NCBI GenBank assembly: GCA_037349105.1
Contig: JAYJMM010000106.1
Coordinates: 2,170,001-2,234,000, forward strand
Direction: 5' to 3'
Source of the DNA: Limnomonas spitsbergensis
Lineage: Eukaryota; Chlorophyta; Chlorophyceae; Chlamydomonadales
DNA: 64,000 nucleotides
Below the pieces are notes generated by a model. That model was given only the letters and a program-made list of their open reading frames with translations. It was not told the origin of the DNA and did no database searches. Made by a program: the position numbers and the translations under genes. Of this stretch, positions 11,401 through 20,801 are shown piece by piece. How positions within the stretch are numbered: position 1 is the stretch's first letter; every line of letters begins with the position of its first letter.

Positions 11401-14239
11401 GTGTACTGCCTGTCGATGTGTTTATTCTGATGCCAGTCTCTTCCATGACTTCACGTACAGCACAGCGCTCCATGGTCTCTCCTACTCGGCAGCACAGCAG
11501 GGAGGGCAAAATAATCGAAGTAGGCTGATTCAGCAGGAAATATGCATTGTCTTAGGATACAGGCGGTGCCCTGCTGCTTTGGCCACCGACCATAGCCAGG
11601 CTAGCCAAAGATTGGTTCCATCCGTTCAGAACTAAACATTTCGACTGTAAAATGCCATTCACGATCGATCATAAATTAATAACTACCATCACTCTCTAAC
11701 AACCTTCAAATCTAGGGAGGGAAATGCATCAAAGGCATTTCAGGAGTAAAGCACTGAAAGAGCCTTGAGACAAGTGCAATAAAGAGCACAACTCACCTAG
11801 CTCGAGACTGCCCCCGGGGAATGACCATTTGCCCTTGTCCGGCTCTTTGCCACGCTTGATAAGGAGCACCTGGGGTGTGAACAAGTACATGCAGTGTGGA
11901 CATGGGGTTGGGCGGCCGGCCTCACACCTTGTTAAGTCCAAAGAAAAGAAAAGTGTGGACATACGGGGTTATAAGCTTTTCAGTGCGCACCAGTGTCTTT
12001 CCTGTTCCTGCTGACCATCTCCCTAAAAAGGAAGCAAGAAATGGCATGATCCGGTCGCCACGGCACAGGTTTAGCTGGATCATACAACAAGGGTTTAGCT
12101 GGATCATACAACAAGGGTAGCTGGATCATACAACAAGGGTAGCTGGATCATACAACGAGGGTTTAGCTGGATCATACAACAAGGGTAGCTGGATCATACA
12201 ACAAGGGTAGCTGGATCATACAACAAGGGTTTAGCTGGATCATACAACAAGGGTAGCTGGATCATACAACAAGGGTTTAGCTGGATCATACAACAAGGGT
12301 AGCTGGATCATACAACAAGGGTAGCTGGATCATACAACGAGGGTTTAGCTGGATCATACAACAAGGGTAGCTGGATCATACAACAAGGGTTTAGCTGGAT
12401 CATACAACAAGGGTTTAGCTGGATCATACAACAAGGGTAGCTGGATCATACAACAAGGGTTTAGCTGGATCATACAACAAGGGTAGCTGGATCATACAAC
12501 AAGGGTTTAGCTGGATCATACAACAAGGGTAGCTGGATCATACAACAAGGGTAGCTGGATCATACAACGAGGGTTTAGCTGGATCATACAGCAAGGGTAG
12601 CTGGATCATACAACAAGGGTTTAGCTGGATCATACAACAAGGGTAGCTGGATCATACAACAAGGGTAGCTGGATCATACAACGAGGGTTTAGCTGGATCA
12701 TACAACAAGGGTAGCTGGATCATACAACAAGGGTTTAGCTGGATCATACAACGAGGGAAGCACAATACAGCTCGATACGGCACAGGTTTACCTGGGTTGT
12801 GCAGCCACAGTAACCTTTGTGGCAGCACCGGGAAATCGGGAATCATCATCCAGCACGGGGCTGTGAGAGCGTGGCAATACTGTGACGGCGTGGCTCCCTA
12901 GCATGGCTGGGGCCGATAAAATTGCTGCGAACTTGCCATCAAGGTCAAAGAAGTTGGGCCCGGCAATCACCACCCCACTTCGGGCTGGTAGGGCATGGCG
13001 CTGCAGTGTAGCATGGGCCCAGGCCTTGTCTACCATTCCGTTACCATTCCGTCGCGTAATATCCGCAAATCATTATCAAGCTTGGGGCTGTGACGGCATG
13101 AATACCAAGGGTTGAAACCAGTGCTGTGCCGATAACGGTCCTTACGGTGGCTGAATTACGTAGCTGAGTTTCAGTCACGGTAATTGTAATGCCAATACAG
13201 CTACTTTTATCAGTCAGGGACCGTAATTACTTGCACGATTTCTGAATTACAGCGCAACTGCACCGCACTGGGTGGAACACAGCTGAGACAATGGAGACCA
13301 AGCATTGACCGGCCTGCGGCCGGTGGCTTGAGCAACCATGGTAGCAACTAGCAAGATATTACATATATCATGATACTGTACGATACGATACAGCACAGTT
13401 TTAGCCGGATCGTACTAGTGAGTCAGCACGATACAGCGCGGTACGGCACAGGTTTAGCTGGATTGCGCTACCATGCAAGCAGCAGGCCTTGCTGTACCAT
13501 GCCCTGCCGGCTGTAGCTGAAATGTAGCTTAAGCACAATGGATTAACCTGTGTGATACCTGGGGCTGTGGGGTGTTGATGCTGAGGGCCTGAACACTTTA
13601 GCCGGACTGGGCTACCATGCAAGCAGCAGGGCTTGCTGCACCAGGCCTTGCTGTACCATGCCCTGCCGGCTGTAGCCGAAATGTAGCTTAAGCACAATGG
13701 ATTAACCTGTGTGATACCTGGGGCTGTGGGGGTGTTAATGCTGAGGGCCTGAACGCTAGGACGCCTACTCCCACCCTGGGCTGATGCGGGTACGCCCTGC
13801 CGGACGGGGAGAGGGCTGGGCTGTAGCTGGAATGTAGCTGAAGCACACTGCAGTGACCAGTGTGACAGTTTCATACCTGGGGTTTTGAGGGCGTTGATGC
13901 CGAGGGCCTGAAGACAACGACGCCTACGCCCACCCTGGGCTGATCCGGGTACGCCTTGCCGGACGGGGAGAGGGCCTGCGGTCCACTTGAGGGCGATGCA
14001 GCGGAGGACTCGGCTGCTCTTGTAAGAAATGGATTCACGGGTGGCCGGCCACTGGTAGCTCTGCGCCCGCTGGCATCGGTCATCCCGGTGTGCGGGGCCG
14101 CATGGCTGATGGTGTGGGTGAGAGTTGGGTTCGGGGAGATGCTGCCTGGCATCGCTCCGAAGCTGCGAGGTATGGAGCACGCTGTGGCATGGCTGGAAGT
14201 TACCCATTGACGGAGTGCCGAGGAGCTTAGGCGCAGCAT
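8442..14239 (-). CDS. Nudix hydrolase, probably organelle-targeted
   Basis: Five exons on the minus strand (13877-14239, 11797-11869, 11345-11481, 10136-10246, 8442-8489) join in matching phase to 243 residues. The Nudix box GX5EX7REUXEEXGU is complete at residues 141-163 (SLELGE then REVMEETGI) and is split by an intron after G146. It is preceded by RVGVGVVVF and VLLIKRGKEPDKGKWSFPGG and followed by GRIKWHYCIVE, as in ADP-ribose pyrophosphatase-like members. The family hydrolyses nucleoside diphosphates linked to another group, using Mg2+ held by the box glutamates; the substrate cannot be read from sequence. Residues 1-54 lack acidic residues and are Ser/Arg/Thr-rich, so a plastid or mitochondrial transit peptide is likely. 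The gene lies head-to-head with the reductase gene. Exons 1-4 are firm; the short last exon is tentative. Confidence 0.88.
8515..9110 (-). repeat. About seven tandem copies related to Nudix exon 5 edge and a dispersed repeat
   Basis: Units of about 85-120 bp contain GTGGCTGACGTGAGG, GGCCTCGGCCCATGCCGCAC and TGTTTCCTTAACC (minus strand). The first part resembles the start of the tentative exon 5; the second part recurs singly at about 45195-45300, 47950-48010, 48335-48420, 49410-49500 and 53350-53425. The array therefore mixes an exon-edge copy with a dispersed family. Confidence 0.7.
9140..10110 (-). repeat. Ladder of about eight decayed copies of Nudix exon 4 donor edge
   Basis: On the minus strand each roughly 110-140 bp unit carries a diverged version of GATCAAGTGGCACTACTGC followed by ATCGTGGAGGTG and then CCTAAACCCT-like filler. 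Copies lie near 9175, 9310, 9450, 9575, 9680, 9800, 9910 and 10030. Only the copy at 10136-10180 keeps an intact frame with the rest of the exon. Confidence 0.85.
10136..10246 (-). CDS. Nudix gene exon 4
   Basis: 111 bp, acceptor TTTTTTAG|TTCTGG, donor GTGGAG|GTGTGC (phase 0). It encodes RPTAFAAADSIHRE..DGRIKWHYCIVE, the conserved post-box strands of Nudix proteins. Its 3' half is the parent of the echo ladder at 9140-10110. Confidence 0.85.
10525..11000 (-). repeat. Three decayed copies of Nudix exon 3 3' half
   Basis: Blocks near 10610-10720, 10735-10850 and 10860-10980 match the exon 3 end (minus strand ATCAGAATNAANNCATNNAC, GGAGCGGTTGA, CAGCTGCAGG). The clearest translates partly as GIRINALTGRTPKGSGGAVE beside the true GIRINTSTGSTPGSAPGGAV. 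The catalytic half of the exon is not copied. Confidence 0.8.
11345..11481 (-). CDS. Nudix gene exon 3
   Basis: 137 bp, acceptor CGAGTAG|GAGAGACC, donor CTGCAG|GTGAGG (phase 0). It encodes ETMERCAVREVMEETGI, the catalytic helix of the Nudix box, then a Gly/Ser/Pro-rich loop unusual in length for the family; the true donor could lie a little earlier. Confidence 0.85.
11797..11869 (-). CDS. Nudix gene exon 2
   Basis: 73 bp, acceptor ACACCCCAG|GTGCTC, donor CTAG|GTGAGT (phase 1). It encodes VLLIKRGKEPDKGKWSFPGG and the first glycines of the Nudix box. Confidence 0.9.
12066..12758. repeat. 22/24-bp minisatellite in Nudix intron 1
   Basis: About 30 near-identical units of AGCTGGATCATACAACAAGG, with or without an extra TT, in an irregular long/short order. 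Copies are very alike, so expansion is recent or homogenised. Confidence 0.95.
13121..13271. mobile_element. MITE-like element, CAGTGCTGTGC family
   Basis: The ends CCAGTGCTGTGC and GCACCGCACTGG are imperfect inverted repeats. The interior (GCTGAGTTTCAGTCAC, GCTACTTTT, GATTTCTGAATTAC) recurs at 45822-46018 and 49180-49342. Three dispersed copies with matching ends support a non-autonomous DNA transposon; CAGTG termini are common among hAT elements (family knowledge). Confidence 0.7.
13500..13835 (-). repeat. Two decayed copies of Nudix exon 1 donor edge
   Basis: Blocks ending near 13560 and 13720 repeat the exon 1 end on the minus strand (TTCAGGCCCTCNGCATNAAC then CCCCAGGTAT). The copy at 13715-13830 extends back through the strand encoding PDQPRVGVG. 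Both keep a GT donor and lie downstream of the true one in the intron. Confidence 0.85.
13877..14239 (-). CDS. Nudix gene exon 1
   Basis: 121 codons from ATG at 14239-14237 to donor CCCCAG|GTATGA (phase 0). It encodes the presumed transit peptide, a Ser/Ala/Pro linker and the first Nudix strand (YPDQPRVGVGVVVF), then a short insert before exon 2. This ATG is chosen because the Arg/Ser-rich, acid-free stretch begins here; an upstream in-frame ATG at 14386 would add 49 residues with no recognisable feature. Confidence 0.85.
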
Positions 14240-14628
14240 AGCAGCGTTCGCCTTCGGTAGCACCCTGCGCTCTTTGTCCACCCCATGCGTCCACACTCCT
14301 CCACGATGCTTCCACACTCGAAATCTCGGGTATCTTTCCGAACATGCAAGGCTAGATCCGCGATCGTGATCGACACCTAAGATCAAGAAAATACTGCACT
14401 AAATTCATATTAGTGAAACTCGAAGCTAATTGACAGTTTTACGGTTTGGTCGATCGGCTGGTTGATATCTTGGCGGTCTACCTAGTACAGCACCCATCGA
14501 TCTAGCAGGTTCGCGCTTGCAATGATCGCAACACGTTTTGAGATACCGCGCCATGATAACGATCTCTGTCGTCGTGGAGCGCTCTCCGATTGTTACTTGC
14601 CAGCTCCCACCCCCGCGCGCCGTGCAGG
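14240..14628. promoter_or_regulatory. Shared head-to-head promoter region
   Basis: Only 389 bp separate the start codons of the Nudix gene (minus) and the reductase gene (plus), so both promoters and 5' leaders must lie here or overlap the genes. No convincing TATA box or named operator is visible. That the two genes are co-regulated is inference. Confidence 0.6.
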
Positions 14629-14779
14629 ATGGCGATTCCTCAGCGCATGGGCTTCATCGGTGCGGGTCAGATGGCGGAGGCGCTGGCTCGTGGATTCATG
14701 AACAAGGGTATCATCACCGGCAGTCAGATCAGCTGCTCTGACCCCTTCCCGCCTCGCAATGAGCTCTTCAAGTCTTTCG
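14629..14779 (+). CDS. proC (P5CR): P5CR exon 1
   Basis: ATG to donor TTTCG|GTGAGT (phase 1). It encodes the NAD(P)H-binding GxGxxx motif. Confidence 0.95.
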
Positions 14780-17700
14780 GTGAGTGCTGGGCAGCGACGA
14801 CTGCGCCACGAGCGCAGGGGCGTGTCAGGGTGGGGGAGCCGGGGAGGAAAGTATACATGGCTCCCCACTCGTATGTAATGGTCCTTAAAACCTCCTTAGA
14901 CTGTGAAACAGCTGGCTCGATGCTATATCTCCCCCGGCCGTTCTTGGGGCGTAAAGCCAATACCTGTAAATGGGTGTGGGTTGGTGCCATATAAGTGTGG
15001 AGCCCACCCTCCCTTTTAGCCATCTAGACGTCCGTTGAGTTCTGAAGCATCGATAGCTAACCACCAATGCACTGTTACCTGCGCCCCTGTCCAGCTGGAC
15101 CTTTCGGCGAGCCCATGCCTCGCCTGTTGGCGCCGCTGCCATCATCCCCATGCAGCATGTTGGATTGGCATCTGCAAGATTTAAACAAATATTCTCATCT
15201 GCAAGATTCCAATGAAATATCCTCAGTGCACCCGCGTACCTGCAGCTCTGCTCCGTTAAACCTTCGGGATCTTTCCCATGCAGCTTGTGGCATGCCATGC
15301 GCATGCCCCAATGATGGATGTGCGTTTTAGAGCCCCCCCCCCCCCCTTGACACTCATGTCACGGTTTTCAGCCCCTTCAGGCGCCAACCCCTGACTCAAT
15401 ACCGATGTCGCGGTTTCAACTCCTCTCAGGTGCCCCCCCCAACTAATCACTGATGTTCTTTTCTGCCACCCATTCAAGTGCCCCCCCCACACACACACAC
15501 ACACACTCAACACCGATGTTGTTCTCTGCCCCCCCTTCAGGTGCAACGCCCTACGAATCTAACATTGATGTCGCCAACCACAGCGACGTCATCTTCATTT
15601 CAGTCAAGCCCCAGTACGTTTCAGTGGTGCTCAAGGAGCTGCGGCCGGTGCTTAAACCCAACCAGCTCATTGTCTCCATCGCGGCGGGCATCACAATAGA
15701 AACGTGAGAAAGGGGTGTAAGGGTTAGGGTTAGGCGGGTCAAGCCTCAGTAGGTTCCAGTGGCACACTAAAAACGTGTGAAATTAGTGTTGGGTCAGGGT
15801 CAAGCGGGGTTATGGTTAGGGTTGGGGTCAAGCGGGTCAAGCCCCAGTTAGTCCCGCCGGTGCTCCAAGAGCTGCAGTCTGCGCTACACAACCAGCTCAA
15901 GAAACTTCATTGGGTGTAAGGGTTAGGGTTAAGAGTTTTTTTCCCTGTGACTCAGCTTCATGTCAGCTGCGACCTGACCTCTGGTGGAAGGCTTCATTTG
16001 TGGCCAGCCATGCCGCTTTGGCCACCAGTCACAGGCAAGACTAGGTTTAGCCCCAACCAGTCCTTTGGCGGCTGCAGAGCGGCCTGCGTAAGGTGGGCTT
16101 ATTGCCGGAAAAAATATGCTGTTTAGGATTGAGGATTTACGGATGAGCCCCAGAAGGTCCCGGTGGTGTTTAAGGATCTGCACTTTGTGCCCAAGCCCAC
16201 CAAACTCGTTGTCTTAATTGCTGCTGGCATCGCTCAATGGGCGTGAGCGAGGTTGAGGGCAGTGCTTTTGTATAAGGCGAGTGGTGGCCATTGGCGACCA
16301 GTAGGCCGAGTCGGAAGGGAAGTCTGATTGGCGATTTCAGCCCAGCCATTCGCGGGAAGGAGCTGGCTCGCTGTAGTGCCCACCTCCACACTTTTCACAC
16401 CGCTGGCTCATAGGAAACCAAGTCTGGATTTTGAAATCAGAAACACAGGTTAAGGGTTTGGGTCAAGCCCCAGTCCATTTCATTGGTGCTCCCTCTGGAT
16501 GTGGAGGCCTGGCTCTCAATTGTATATATTTTGTGTGACTCAGCAGCATGTCAGCTACACTCTGGCTGCTGGCCGGACACCCGTTTGTGGCCAGAATTGC
16601 CGATGAGGTCATCTATTGCAGGCCTGACCAGTTTTCCCCCTAATTGGGCCTTTGACGGCCGCTGGGCGGCCTGCCAAAGTTGAACTTGTAGCAAAAAGAA
16701 GAAACACTGCTGGCCGTCCCTCTCGCATCGACCGGCTCGGCCACATGTCAGCTACACTCAGGCTGCTGGACATCCCTCTCGTATCGCCCCTGATCCCTTG
16801 CATGTGATTGCCCTTGCCTCTCAGGCTGTTAGATGGTGCAGGCCCGGAGGCACGTGTGATCTGCTTGATGACCAATCGCAACTCGTAGTTTGTGCCCTTC
16901 GTTTTTTCTTATTTGTTTCTTATTTGTTTCTTATTTGTTTCTTATTTGTTTCTTATTTGTGCCCTTGTGCCTTTTTTTGGCCCCCGATTTTTGGCCCCCT
17001 GGTACTCCTTTGCTTGCATTCCCTTTGCTGGCGTTTGAACGCGACAGGCCCGGATGAGCGTGTCATCTGTGGGACGCCCAATCACAATTTGTCATCCCCA
17101 GCCCTTTATAAGCAACGGATCTGTTACGGGTACTTATTTGCAAGCTCTTGTACTTATTTCCCTCTCGCTTTGCTAACTTTTGAAAGCGGCAGGTCTGGAT
17201 GCAAACATGATACGCGTGCTGCTTTATCACAATTTGTCATCCCACCTCTTCATTGGCACCGGATCTGTTATTTGTACTCTTTTGCTTGCATTCCCTGTCA
17301 ATTTGCTAACCTTTGAAAAGGACAGGCCCGGATGCGTACGTGATCCGTGTGTTGCTTTATCACAATTTGTAATGCCCAGCTGTTCATTTGTGAATTCCCT
17401 TTCGTTTTACAGGCTTTTGAAAGCGGCAGGCCCGGACGCACGAGTGATCCGCGTCATGCCCAACACGCCCTGCCTGGTGGGAGAGGTGGCCGCCGCCATG
17501 TGCCTTGGAGGCAAGGTGAGATCTAGATCTAGTGTGGCCATGCGTCTAGGAAGCAAGGTAAGATCTAGATATAGTATGGCCATGTGCCTCATGGACAGGG
17601 CAAGCTCTATATATGGGCAAGCCCAGTGCTTCAGAAGCAATGGCGGATCTGGTTCGGCCTTGTTCCTTGGGGGCAAGATGAGATCCAGATATGTGACGGC

Positions 17701-20516
17701 CTTTGCTTCGGAGGCAAGGTGAGATCTAGATCTGGGATATGGCCATGTGCCTGGGAAAATATCCATGCAGGTCCCTCATTACGAGCTCTCTAATCTGAAT
17801 TGGAACGTGAATTGAAGTGGACAATTAAACAAAATTGGCCCTCCTCAAATTTAAGGCAAACCTGTGACCCATGCGCAGGCGGATGGAGGCGATGAGAAGC
17901 TGGTTCGCCTGCTGTTCGAGGCAGTAGGCAAGGTAGGAATGGACCGATGTACAGGAGTTAGGGATCACTGTGTATTTCTTGGTACACTTAAGCTACATGG
18001 TACGCCTCAGCTACAAAGTGCGCTTCAGCTACATGGCTAACTTAAGCTACATGGTACGCCTCAGCTACCAAGTACGCTTCAGCTACATGGCCAATGGCTG
18101 GGATGGAGGGGTTTTCGCAGTCTGCTTGTTTCTTGGGCCCCCAGCCAGAGGCGGGTCAAGGTTTGGTCCCCATTGTCCCAGGAGTGGCTGCCCAACAAGA
18201 TTCCTGAGGTATTATGCGGCACACTACGACACCGCCCATATCGATCTGGATATCAGTCAATGTTTAAAAACAAACACTGCTATGGATACTGGTATGGATA
18301 CTGGTATGGATACTGGTATGGATACTGGTATGGATACTGGTATGGATACTGGTATGGATACTGGTATGGATACTGGTATGGATACTGGTACGGATGGGTT
18401 GTCCGTTGTTCTGCTGCCTCGTGATGGTATGGATACAGCATGGCAACATGAGGTTTTAATACACTTTCTCTTTGTAACAGTATGATGCTGCCAAGCGTGA
18501 CTTCCTCGGACCATCATCGCATAACAGCATGTAACTGCTGGGTGTAACTTCCCTGTAATCGCGGATCTGCACTGTTGGGGAGAATCTGCTGTCAGCGGTT
18601 ACGGGCCTGTCGGATAGCGGGCCTGCTTATATCGTCCCCAAGATTTTGTAACAGCATGTAACTGCCAACATAACTTCCCCGTAACCACAGATCTGCACTG
18701 TTGAGGAGAATCTGCTGTCAGCAGTTACGGGCCTGTCGGGTCACGGGCCTGCCAAAATCTGCAGATCTGCACTGTTGGGGAAAACCTGCTGTCAGCGGTT
18801 ATGGGCTTGTCGGGTCACGGGCCTGCCAAAATCTTCCCCATGATTTTGTAACAGCATGTAACTGCCGGATGTAACTTCCCTGTAAACGCAGATCTACACT
18901 GTTGGGGAGAACCTGCTGTCAGCCGTCACGGGCCTGTCGGGGAGCGGGCCTGCCTACATCTTCCTCATGATTGAGGGGCTGTCAGATGGAGGCGTGAGGG
19001 CAGGTGGGAGGGAAGGGGTCCTCATCAGCGTTATTCTGAATGCAGTTTGGCTACAATTCAGCTACATCACGGGCCCATGGCCTTGCGGCCCGACTGTATT
19101 GAACCCTGCTGCTTAGGCTTGAGGACCAAGGCCAGTTCAGATTTTTCGTCCCCGTTGACTTAGTGATGGCCGCCCGGGCGGCCCCCGAGAGGTGGTTAGG
19201 TGCACACTGAAAGTAGGAACTTCTTTCCTCTGAGGGGCTATCAGACAGGAGTGGAAAGCCGTTTGAGGGGTTTTTTCTTTCAAATATTGGTACCATACCC
19301 CCCTTGCCTGCGGGTCTTCCAGAGGCGTGAGGGCCGGTGTCGGGGGTTGTCTTGGCACAGACATGTCGGGTTATGTTATACAATACTGTTGTCTTTTTCA
19401 AAAAATATGATATTTGAACCCCCTTGCCTGCAGGTCTGCCTCATGTCTTGTTATTTTGAGTAGCGTGAATCCTACCCCACTGGCCTGCGGGTCTGCCTCC
19501 TACTTTTGGGTGCTTCAGCTACAATTCGGCTACATCACGGCCTACAGGAGTACAAATGTGCTGCCGTGTAGAGGTATGGATCTGTTGAGTAACATGCACT
19601 TCAACCCCTCTGGCCTGCAGGCCTGCCTCGTGACATCGCGACGGCCCTGGCCGCCCAGACGGTGCTCGGCTCGGCCAAGATGGTGCTGGAGACTGGGAAG
19701 CACCCAGGCCAGCTGAAAGACATGGTGACGTCACCAGGAGGGACCACCATAGCAGGTGTGTAGAGCTGAGTAACCTAAACCTTAGTCCACCATTGCAGGT
19801 GTGCTGCACAGAGTAGCCCTTAACCCTGAACCCTAATCCGTTAACCCTAAAGCCTTTAGACAGGGAGCACCTGGGCCAGCTGAAGAGCATGGTGACCTCA
19901 CCAGGAGGGACCACCATTGCAAGTGTGCTGCACAGAGTAGCCCAAAGCCCTAAACCCTAGAGACAGGTGTGTTGTTCAGAGTAACCCTGAACCCTTGTCA
20001 ACCATTGTTGCTGAAGTACCCTTCAATGAGCGCCATACCTCCCTCCCTCACGTGTCCAACCCCTGGAGAACAGATTAGGCTGGGATGTAGCTGAATTGTA
20101 GCTGAAGTACACCTTCCTTCCTCAGGTGTCCACTCCCTGGAGAAAATATTAGGTTGTGATGTAGCTGAATGGTAGCTGAAGTATACCCCCCTCCCTCAGG
20201 TCTCCACTCCCTGAAGAACAGATAAGGCTGTGATGTAGCTGAGGTGTAGTTGACGCATACCTCCCTCCCTCCGATGTCCACTCCCTGTAGAACAGATAAG
20301 GCTGCAATGTAGCTGAATTGTAGCTGAAATATACCCCCCTCCCTCAGGTGTCCACTCCCTGGAGAACAGATTAGGCTGTGATGTAGCTGAGTTGTAGCTG
20401 ACGCATACCTCCCTCCCTCAGGTGTCCACTCCTTGGAGAACAGTGGCGTCAGGGCTGCGTTCATGAACGCGGTGATGGCCGCGACCAACAGGGCCGACGA
20501 GCTGTCCAAGCTTTGA
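14629..20516 (+). CDS. proC (P5CR): Pyrroline-5-carboxylate reductase, seven exons
   Basis: Exons 14629-14779, 15541-15703, 17413-17515, 17879-17932, 18892-19003, 19621-19755 and 20422-20516 join in phase to exactly 270 residues, the usual length. The enzyme reduces 1-pyrroline-5-carboxylate to proline with NAD(P)H, the last step of proline synthesis. Visible motifs: Rossmann glycine motif [11 protein letters not shown] (8-18), ISVKPQ (70-75), RVMPNTP (118-124), [10 protein letters not shown] (170-179) and the C-terminal P5CR signature starting [18 protein letters not shown] (223-240), which crosses the exon 6/7 boundary. The ATG at 14629 places the Rossmann strand at the normal distance and gives no transit peptide, so the enzyme is probably cytosolic. 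AATAAA at 20635-20640 may serve polyadenylation. All motif residues are intact despite heavily duplicated introns. Confidence 0.97.
15340..15540 (+). repeat. Three acceptor-side echoes of P5CR exon 2
   Basis: Blocks starting near 15378, 15428 and 15473 each read (C/T)TCA(G/A)G(T/C)GCC.. then TCAATACCGATGTC-like sequence, matching the exon 2 start TTCAGGTGCAACGCC..AACATTGATGTC. Two keep an AG acceptor. A (CA)n run sits in the last copy. Confidence 0.7.
15541..15703 (+). CDS. proC (P5CR): P5CR exon 2
   Basis: Acceptor CCCCTTCAG|GTGCAACG, donor GAAAC|GTGAGA (phase 2). It encodes [18 protein letters not shown] and ISVKPQ. Echoes occur on both sides. Confidence 0.95.
15725..16500 (+). repeat. Four donor-side echoes of P5CR exon 2
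   Basis: Diverged copies of GTCAAGCCCCAGTACGTTTC and downstream exon sequence occur near 15738, 15837, 16143 and 16463. The copy at 16143-16250 runs through GCTGCTGGCATC to GGGCGTGAG, matching the exon end and its GTGAG donor. Between them are pieces of a dispersed repeat. Confidence 0.8.
16826..17400 (+). repeat. Four acceptor-side echoes of P5CR exon 3
   Basis: Copies near 16827, 17030, 17180 and 17303 each contain an edge like TTTGAAAGCGGCAGGCCCGG followed by GTGATCCGCGT-like sequence, then diverge into CACAATTTGTCAT filler shared among the copies. The intact version is the exon at 17413. Confidence 0.88.
17413..17515 (+). CDS. proC (P5CR): P5CR exon 3
   Basis: Acceptor TTTTACAG|GCTTTTGA, donor GGCAAG|GTGAGA (phase 0). 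It encodes [19 protein letters not shown] and the following VGEVAAAM helix. Confidence 0.95.
17516..17765 (+). repeat. About four donor-side echoes of P5CR exon 3
   Basis: Repeated blocks of GCCNTGNNCTNGGAGGCAAG followed by GTGAGATCTAGATCTAG recreate the exon 3 end with its donor (near 17550, 17650-17680, 17700-17725 and 17740). At least two keep GTAAG or GTGAG. Confidence 0.85.
17879..17932 (+). CDS. proC (P5CR): P5CR exon 4, 54 bp
   Basis: Acceptor TGCGCAG|GCGGAT, donor GGCAAG|GTAGGA. It encodes [18 protein letters not shown], a small exon of 18 codons in phase 0 at both ends. Confidence 0.92.
18280..18392 (+). repeat. 12-bp tandem repeat GATACTGGTATG
   Basis: About nine near-perfect copies in P5CR intron 4. 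The unit is a multiple of three, so several frames stay open (Met-Asp-Thr-Gly repeats); not a protein. Confidence 0.95.
18555..18850 (+). repeat. Three acceptor-side echoes of P5CR exon 5
   Basis: Copies near 18564, 18690 and 18760 contain GCAGATCTGCACTGTTGGGG, AATCTGCTGTCAGCGGTTAC and GGGCCTGTCGG..GGGCCTGC. They match the first 80-85 bases of exon 5, then diverge before the IFLMIEGL part. Each is preceded by GTAACAGCATGTAACTGC-type sequence shared with the real intron end. Confidence 0.9.
18892..19003 (+). CDS. proC (P5CR): P5CR exon 5
   Basis: Acceptor AAACGCAG|ATCTACAC, donor GGGCAG|GTGGGA (phase 1). It encodes [20 protein letters not shown]. Three decayed copies of its 5' half lie just upstream. 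Confidence 0.93.
19290..19520 (+). repeat. Three acceptor-side echoes of P5CR exon 6
   Basis: Near 19303, 19420 and 19480 the sequence CCC(C/A)(C/T)TTGCCTGCNGGTCTNCC repeats the exon 6 junction TCTGGCCTGCAG|GCCTGCCTCGTG. The copy at 19420 keeps CTGCAG|GTCTGCCTCATG. Confidence 0.8.
19621..19755 (+). CDS. proC (P5CR): P5CR exon 6
   Basis: Acceptor GGCCTGCAG|GCCTGC, donor ATAGCAG|GTGTGT (phase 1). It encodes [19 protein letters not shown] and most of the P5CR signature. Confidence 0.95.
19756..19990 (+). repeat. Donor-side echoes of P5CR exon 6
   Basis: Near 19783 the block ACCATTGCAGGTGTG repeats the exon end. At 19858-19935 a longer copy preserves GGGCCAGCTGAAGAGCATGG and GGAGGGACCACCATTGC, then AAGTGTG in place of the donor. 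CTGCACAGAGTAG is shared by the copies. Confidence 0.88.
20040..20421 (+). repeat. Five acceptor-side echoes of P5CR exon 7, about 78-bp period
   Basis: CCTCCCTCAGGTGTCCACTC and CCTGGAGAACAG recur at about 20048, 20122, 20197, 20270 and 20344 before the true site at 20411. Each copy contains polypyrimidine tract, AG and about the first 20 coding bases, then GATTAGGCTGTGATGTAGCT filler. Confidence 0.95.
20422..20516 (+). CDS. proC (P5CR): P5CR exon 7, terminal
   Basis: Acceptor CCTCCCTCAG|GTGTCCAC to stop TGA at 20514-20516. It encodes [20 protein letters not shown] and the end of the dimerisation region. Confidence 0.95.
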
Positions 20517-20801
20517 GATGAATCCCTCCAATAAAGGATCCTCCACAGCCTACCGCCCGTCTGTTGGGAGGGTTGAAGCAGACTACGCACGGGCCTATCG
20601 GCTCCCGCCCGGCAGGGTTGAGCGGCTGGCTGGTAATAAAGTTGTTGTTGTTGTCGTGTTTTGCCGGGATGTGCAGACGCACCATACCCATCATGGTCTA
20701 AGCAGATGCCCAGCAAATATAGGAGTGCCTAGGTCATGCCGTTCCCGTAGGGAACTAGATATGAACGTTGCCCTCGAGTGGGCAACTGCTCCTAACTGTG
20801 A

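Noticed and set aside
12788..13036. Minus-strand frame with SGVVIAGPNFFDLDGKFAAI
   Set aside because: It lies inside Nudix intron 1, exons 1 and 2 already join in phase, and no family is recognised.
18563..18850. Alternative full copies of P5CR exon 5
   Set aside because: They lack the second half of the exon and a donor, so they are decayed echoes rather than mutually exclusive exons.
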